Part shown: piece after piece, positions 57,871 through 64,000 of the stretch | Layout: every line of letters starts with the position of its first letter | Position numbering within the stretch: the stretch's first letter is position 1 | From: Manis javanica | Taxonomy: Eukaryota > Chordata > Mammalia > Pholidota > Manidae | Assembly (NCBI RefSeq): GCF_040802235.1 | Contig: NC_133167.1 | Location: 945,001-1,009,000 of the forward strand | Direction: 5' to 3' | DNA: 64,000 bases | Position numbers and translations under genes: made by a program | The notes under the pieces: model-generated | Told to the model about the DNA's origin: nothing | What the model saw: the letters and a program-made list of their open reading frames with translations, nothing else | Databases searched by the model: none

Positions 57871-59229
57871 CGCACGCATACCCTCACCCTCACCGTGCCC
57901 ACCAGCCTCACTGCAGAAAGCCACCCAGCCCCTCCGGCCACCCTGCCCTTGGGGCAGTGCTCCCGTGTCCCCTCCCGTTCAGTCTGGCACAGGGACAGAG
58001 AGACTAGCTGGACAGGCAGACCTTAAAGTGCCTTCACCAGGGCAGGCCACACACGGAAGACCCCTAAAGAAGGGGGTTTCACCAGGTAATTTGAAGGCTG
58101 CCCCCCGCGCTGCCTGGTTCATGTTCAGGGACCCCCCCAGGAGGGAGCCTTCCCTCAGGGTGAGGGGGTGGGCGCTTCCCAGAACCTCGCTGAGCAGGCC
58201 AAGCTCAGCCCTGCCTTCTCCAACGCTGGCCAAGCCAGACGCAGAGCGCATTCACCAGTGCACCCACACACACCCACAGGCGGGTCCCAGGCAGGCTGGG
58301 CGGGATCCTGGCTTCCGCACTGCTCTCCACCTGGGTCCCCCACCCACCCTCCACTGGGCCTGGGTGGGGGGGCAGTGAGGAGGCCCCAGAGATGGACCGG
58401 TGCTGTCCCCTCTGCCGGGTCCACAAGGCAGAGCCTGGAAAAGCTCCGGGGTCCTCAGCTCTGCTCCCCACAGAGATGGCACAGCCCCGTGCTCCACCCC
58501 GTGAGTTCCTAACAGGCAGAGGTGCCAGGCTTTCCGCTGCGCCAGGTCACAGAGCAGGCAACCAGGTGCCACCCTCAGAGCCCCCTGGGGCAGGCTGAGC
58601 ACAGCCCGCCCCCAGCACGGGCTCCAGAGTTGCCGGGACTGAACAGAGCAGTGGGGCCTAGCCACTTCCCACAAAGGCTGGCAGCCATCTCCAAGGTCCT
58701 GGCCACCCAGGCCTGGCATCCCAGCCCTCTGGTTGCCCCATTCGGCTCAAGACGCTTTTCCACTGACTCCTCGACCTCACGCACCTACCCCCTTGCCCTG
58801 GCTTCTCTGAGGCCCGCTCACCTCTGCCTCCAGGAAGCCTTCCCAGGCCCTGTGGGCCAAAGCACCTGCCAAGGATGGGTCACCCACCCAGGGGCATTCC
58901 CTGAGCCCTGATTGGCTCCCCTTCCTGGCAGCAGGAGGGCCCCTCTGCCCAGCACCCAGGCCAGACACGGTGCTGAGAAACAAAATGTGCACAGAGGACC
59001 TGCCCAGAGAGAACGCCCAGGCTGGCACTCCCGGGAACAGGGCGTAAGGCTGTCACGGCCCCAGCTCGGTGGCCTCAGGCCTCTCCCCTCCCCCTTGGAA
59101 GCAGTGCCTTCCTGAACTGATGCCTCCCCCAGGGGCACCCTGGCAGCCCGCAGCGGGTGCTCCAGAATCTCACACCTCCTGGGTGAGGGAGTGCTCACTC
59201 TGCTCGGGGAGGCTCCCGGCCCGTGTACG

Positions 59230-59350
59230 TGTCAGAGTCACACCATCTCACAACAGCCTCTTTCCCATTCTGCCACTGGCAGAGGAACACGGGGAGCTGA
59301 GGTCACATGCCAAGGTCACCCTGCGCCGAGTGGCTGCAGGGGACTTGAGG
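59230..59350 (+). repeat. Possible MIR SINE fragment
   Basis: 'cagaggaacacggggagctgaggtcacatgccaaggtcac' resembles the MIR core (gaggaaactgaggctcagag...gcccaaggtcac). Confidence 0.4.
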
Positions 59351-59714
59351 CCCGGTGGGGCTGAACAATCCCAGCTTCCCCCACTCCTCCCACTGCAAGA
59401 CCTCCCTTGATTCCAGTCCTGGGGGAATTCCTATGCTGGAGGGCACGGCTGAGGCAGGCGCAGACTCGCACCACCGCCCAGTGAGCTGTGGATGCCTGCC
59501 CGCTTGGGAAGGTTCCCGTGCTCACAGCACCCCACCTGCAGCATACACCCAGCTGGCAGGAGGATGGGTGCTGTGGGAGCCGAGCCCAGCCCTGCAGGCG
59601 CAAGGGGTGGGTGCCGCAGATCCAGTACAGGACACAGTAAAACCTGAGCTTCGGATAAACTGCGTTACTTTTGTGCAGAAGTATCTGGGACTTGAACATA
59701 ATTTCTAACACCCC

Positions 59715-60122
59715 TGCTTGTGGCTGCACTGTTCATACATCCAAAAGGTGGACACAGCCCAGGGGTCAAAAAATGTGGCATAACCATACAACGGAGGATT
59801 ATTCAGCTTAAGGAGGAATGAAGTACAATACAGGCTCCAAGGTGCATGAGCCCTGAGGGCACGGCTCAGTGAAAGCAGACAGACATCGTAGGATCCCCTT
59901 TCGTGCGGCCCCTAGAGCAGTTAGATGCATGGGCACAGAGGGTATGAGGTGGGGGCTGGGCTGTGGAGTGAGTGTTTAACTGGGACAGAGCTTCAGTTTG
60001 GGGAGATCAAAAGGCGCTGGAGAAGGAGGGCGGTGATGGCTGCACAACATGAATGCCCTTAAATGCCACTGAGATGTACACTTAAAAATGGAAAATTTTA
60101 CTATGCATGTTTTACCACTAAA
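59715..60122 (+). mobile_element. L1M LINE 3' end
   Basis: A continuous match to the 3' UTR of old L1M elements: 'ccaaaaggtggacacagccc', 'catacaacggaggattattcagc', 'agagcttcagtttggggagat', 'ctgagatgtacacttaaaaatgg' and a final 'ttttaccactaaaaa'. It is in forward orientation and truncated at its 5' end. Confidence 0.92.
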
Positions 60123-61734
60123 AAGCAATCCCTCAAATACTTGGGACTTACAGTTAATAGGCAGGGCATACTTACATGAATAATTACTTAATTAAAATTA
60201 AAATATTCAGGACATACACTAAAAAAAAATTTGTCCTCTGCGGTGCCCACTTAACTGGATGTCCTGTAGTTTATCTGCTAAATCTGGTGGCCTCTGTGGT
60301 GTGTGGGAGGCATCCTGACTGAAGCCACAGGCTCCCCGCCTGTACACGGGATGCACACGTGTCCAGCCCCGGGGCTCCCACAGGTCCTCAGGCCCTGCCC
60401 AAGTTGGTGGCAGGAGGGGAAATGTGGCTGTCAGAGGGGGCTTTGCCTCCCCACAACCCCCACCCTCAGGGAATGATGCCATCACTCTCAGCAGGAAGCC
60501 GCCATCACCTCCCTCTCACAGGCAGGAGGAGCCAGGCCAGTGGAGGTCGCGTGACTCACTCAGTGTCCTGGACCTGCTGCTGCCTAACGCCAGTCTCCTT
60601 CCACTGGCCCATGTGCCTCCCTCTTCACTGAGCGGGAGGCAGTTAGAGTTTGGGGGTCCCAGGAATGGAAAACGAGTGCCGAGTGGGCCTTGCCAGAGCG
60701 AGGCCTGGCTGCTTCTGCCGGCCTGAAGCACCCTGCCGGTGGTCAGGAGCCTGTAGGGCCAGCAGGCCACCCACACCCTGTGGTGGGGGAGGGACACTTA
60801 CCCAGACACCCCTGTCAGCAGCACAAACCCACGGGCAGAGAAGGTCCCCATCAGGCCCCACATAGCAGAGGGCTCCCAGGCTGGACCAGTCAGGTGACCT
60901 CCGCATCTGCCCGCTGGCCCACCTGCCCGCCTCCTGTGGGTCCTGTGAGCAGGGGGAAACGTGGGACCCTGATTCTCCAGTTCAGTTTCTCAGGGGTGGT
61001 CAGGCTGGAAGCCCAGGTGAGAGAAGGGAAGGGCCAGGGGGTCCTGCTCCCCGAGGGCCCAGTGTCTCAGCCCCTGCCCTGTCCAGCTGGCAAGGGGCAG
61101 CAGGATCCCATGTTGAGGGCTCTGGAGAGGTGAGGCGGTCTTGCCCAGGGCTGTCGGATCCCTGGAGCAGGCAGCTGAGGAGACGGAACCAGCCACACCC
61201 TCAGAGAGGGGCCAGAGGGGCAGCGACAGGCCCCTTCTGACACGGGAGCCCACCTCCCAGGCTAGGCCACAGGCTGACAGCGTGCTGGGTCGTGCCGGCA
61301 CCGTCTCCTGTCCCCTTAGTGCCTGCAGTGCCTTCTGAGGCCCACACCTATGGCTTCCATCTGAAAACCAGCTGTCCCCGCTCTGCCTGAACTGGCAGCA
61401 GGGGCCCATGCTGGGTGGAGCACTTCCTAACCGTGGGCTGCCTCTCTAGGAGGGGCCTGCAGCCAGCGCTCCCTGCAATTCCCCTTCCCAGGACCAGGGC
61501 CAGTGAAGGGGCATGGACACCACGTTCCAGCATGACCCAGGAGGGGTGCTGGGTGACAAAGGGCAGAGTCCCTCCCCTCCAGCCTGGATCTCTCTGACCC
61601 CCAGCCATGGCTCCTGGACCTCTCCACCAGGGTGCTCCCTCCCTGCCAGCTGCCTCCAAAAGGCCAGACTTGGGAGGCAGAAGGGCCTCTCTTTCAGCCG
61701 CATCCCCTACATGCCCACACCCTCCACAGCGCAG

Positions 61735-61930
61735 ACTCTGGCCGGGCACCATGCTGAGCGTTCCACAGGGGTGCATCAATTCTCACAACCACTCTACCTG
61801 GCAGGCACTGCCACTATGCCCACTTTACAGAGAAGGGCGCCAGGGCACTGAGAGGCTCAGTAACTGGCCCAAAGTCACACAGGTAGTGAGCACGGAGCGG
61901 TGCTTGAACCCTGGCAGGCTGGCCAGGTCC
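61735..61930 (+). repeat. MIR SINE
   Basis: The order 'gggcaccatgctgagcg', 'tcaattctcacaaccact', 'cccactttacagagaagg', 'gaggctcagtaactggcccaaagtcacacaggtagtgagc', 'cttgaaccctgg' follows MIR nearly end to end. Confidence 0.8.
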
Positions 61931-64000
61931 CACAGACCAGCTCTTGGCTTCCTTGGGCACCTGCCTCTTTCCTGACAGCCACTGGGAACAGCCATGGATG
62001 CAAGGGACACTGGCCCCAGGCCAGTGAGTGGCCTTGCCTGTCAGCCCAGCAGGTCACCTCCCTGCGAGGTGGTGGTCCACGTGCCCCTCCCTCCTTCAGC
62101 CCTGATGCTGGGTCCTTAGTGCTGCGCTCCCTGCCCGCCTTGGCACGGGCAGCCCCTTCTCCTCCTCTGGCTGGGTGCACAGAGCGCTCCAGGACCCTGG
62201 CCAGGCTGCAAACTCTAGGTACCCAAGGAAGTGGAGACCAGGGAGCCGCCTGCGAGAGGGGGTGCACCCAAGGCAAGGGTCCTTTCAGGGTAGCACAGGA
62301 GGCTGGGGCCTTGCAGGGGTCCGGCTGTGGCCACACAAGTGCCTCAGGCCCTCAGGAAGGGGCAAGGAGGCCTAGGCACACAGCAAGAGAGGCCAAGGGG
62401 TGTGTGGGGCCCCCGAGGCAGTGGGGTCTTTGTTCTACAGCCCGGAGGAGCGTGTGTTGCCATTTGCAGCTGCGTTTCAGCACTGAGAACAGCACCTGGC
62501 ACACAGTAGGGGGTCCGAGGACACCAGGCTACTGCTGCGTTTTCTTTGTCCCGCCTGCAGTCACCTGGCTCTGGGCTCTGCCCCGGGCCCCCAACACGCA
62601 GGCCCCACCCTCCCGCTCACTGCCCGGAGTGCCTTCTCTGTGCCCTGGGCCCGCTCAGCTCTTCCCTATGGACGTGTTTTCCAAGACCTGGCAGCAAGTC
62701 TCATACCGACTAGAATCTCAAAGTTGTGGGGAGTGTAAACGATATTTTGAGCTATCTGCTGCAGAGGGACATGAAAGTAAAGGCTGTGTCTACTGGCGAT
62801 CAAGTCCCAGGTACCAGACTACCACTTTTGCCTTGTTCACACTAATAGGAAATGCTAAAATTTGATCTGAGGTCAATTTCATGGAGATGGAATTTCATTC
62901 TCAGCCAAGCTCACACACGCCTTGCATCCCTTCCCTGGGCCTCTCCCAGGCACCTAGTGAAGAACCTTGCCTTGAATGGCCTGCCTTGTCTGTCCTTCTG
63001 AGCGGCCTCTATCATCCCCCCCCCACCCCGTGCAGGGCTGCCCTGGCCCCCGTGCGCCCGGTGGCTGGCACCTGGAGCTCTGGTTCCAGTGCTTCCCATG
63101 CGGTGCACCTGGGTTTCTGGGAGGCATCTTCCCACACTTTGGAATGCCCACTCTTCACAGGGTCCCTAAAAACTCTCTCCTACAAACCACCTGGCACCTA
63201 AAGATGGCCCCCAGGGAAACTGCTCCTGGTTAGGGCTTTAGCTGTGTCTGTGTTTGACCTGTGGCCACTCCCGTGTTCCCCAGGCCCCCAAATGCACAAT
63301 GGTGGGAGGTGCTGGTCCCTGGGTGTTAGGTCACTCGGCCAGAGGGTGCCAAGATGCTTGGAGTATTGTGCGGCAGCCCCCATCAGGTCGGGGTGGTGGG
63401 CTGTGTTATTTCAGAGCCTCTTCCCTTTAGAATACCTCTGCTGGTCCAGGGTCACATGCCCCATGACAACTGGAGATGCGCGGGGAGGCCTGGGCCAGCC
63501 CTGGCACTGCGCGGTCAGCACCTTTCTCCCCAGGGCTGGAGGTGGACACAGGTGGGTGGGATGTGCTTCCTGTGGCCCCCACAGCCGGGGATGGGCACTC
63601 GAGGCCACGGATGGAGGATGCACTCAGAGGTCACATGGGGCCTATACCCCAGGGGCCCAGACAGCTAACAGTGGCCCCAGACACCAAGGACGTGCTGAGA
63701 CATGGGGATGGGTTGGGTGGCCACCCATGGTCCCCAGTGTTGGGTGTGCAGTGCACAGGCTGCAGGCTGACCTCTGCGGGCTCTGGGGTTGGCAGTAAGC
63801 CCACGGCATGTCTCCCTGCACCTGTCCAGGGCTGGCTGCCCACCAGGGAGCGAGATGTGCCGTGCTGTCCCTCAAGCACTGGGGACCTCTTTCTGGGACC
63901 CGGTTAACCCATCTGCACACTGGGTGGTTGGACCAGATGGCACTCAGCCTGCCCTGCAGACACCCTCTGGGACTCTGGGAAGGACCCTGCTCACTGAAGA

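Larger units (their letters stand above)
52327..64000 (-). other. GPC1: GPC1 intron 1 (partial)
   Basis: Everything upstream of GPC1 exon 2 to the right edge is intron 1. I searched the minus strand for the signal-peptide exon (a start like MELRAR and a KSRSCGEVRQIYG segment) and found none, so intron 1 exceeds 11.6 kb. It holds MIR149, a CpG island at 56600-57870, MIR scraps (59230-59350, 61735-61930, perhaps 62478-62520) and an L1 3' end. Long open frames here follow base composition and are not genes. Confidence 0.8.

Noticed and set aside
56476-58026. Very long open frames on both strands (over 400 codons each way)
   Set aside because: They overlap in several frames within a CpG island where stop codons are rare, consist of low-complexity Arg/Gly/Pro/Ala, and match no family. 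They are composition artefacts.
1-64000. CRISPR arrays, operons, prophage or other prokaryotic systems
   Set aside because: The window has vertebrate exons, introns and repeats throughout, and nothing with direct-repeat/spacer structure or bacterial gene organisation.

Overview
This window is nuclear DNA from a placental mammal. It shows GT-AG introns, CpG-island promoters, and remnants of old mammalian repeats (MaLR LTRs, MIR, L1M, hAT-type DNA transposons including MER5A and Zaphod). Its gene content matches the block at human 2q37.3. I could not identify the species. I saw no Alu, carnivore SINEC, ruminant BovA/BovB, pig PRE or horse ERE copies, so a lineage or locus with little recent SINE activity is likely. 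All family and orthology statements come from reading the sequence and remembering the families; no search was run.

Layout on the + strand: (1) 1-3719, the 5' end of RNPEPL1 on the minus strand (first coding exon 3177-3719; intron 1 runs off the left edge). (2) 6520-7163, the complete two-exon DUSP28 on the minus strand. (3) 7164-11150, a spacer poor in genes and fairly rich in A+T with ancient repeats, then a CpG island (11160-12110) that is the likely ANKMY1 promoter. (4) ANKMY1 on the plus strand, with sixteen recognisable coding exons from 14711 to 36903 and a poly(A) signal at 37066. Its N-terminal exon is uncertain. (5) 37095-45400, intergenic DNA between two convergent genes. (6) GPC1 on the minus strand: poly(A) signal at 45416-45421, eight coding exons (exons 2-9) between 46962 and 52326, and intron 1 filling the rest of the window. 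The signal-peptide exon lies beyond 64000. The microRNA gene MIR149 is in this intron at 54919-55007 on the same strand.

The order and orientation (RNPEPL1, DUSP28 and GPC1 on one strand, ANKMY1 on the other) are those of the human locus read in reverse. The genes do not form one pathway: a metallopeptidase-like protein, an atypical phosphatase, a MORN/ankyrin/MYND scaffold protein and a heparan sulfate proteoglycan hosting a microRNA. I found no new biological system. The points most worth checking are two alternative splice and reading-frame solutions around ANKMY1 exons 5 and 6, a missing ATG at the expected ANKMY1 start, a CpG island inside GPC1 intron 1, and a nearly complete Zaphod-like transposon with its target-site duplication.
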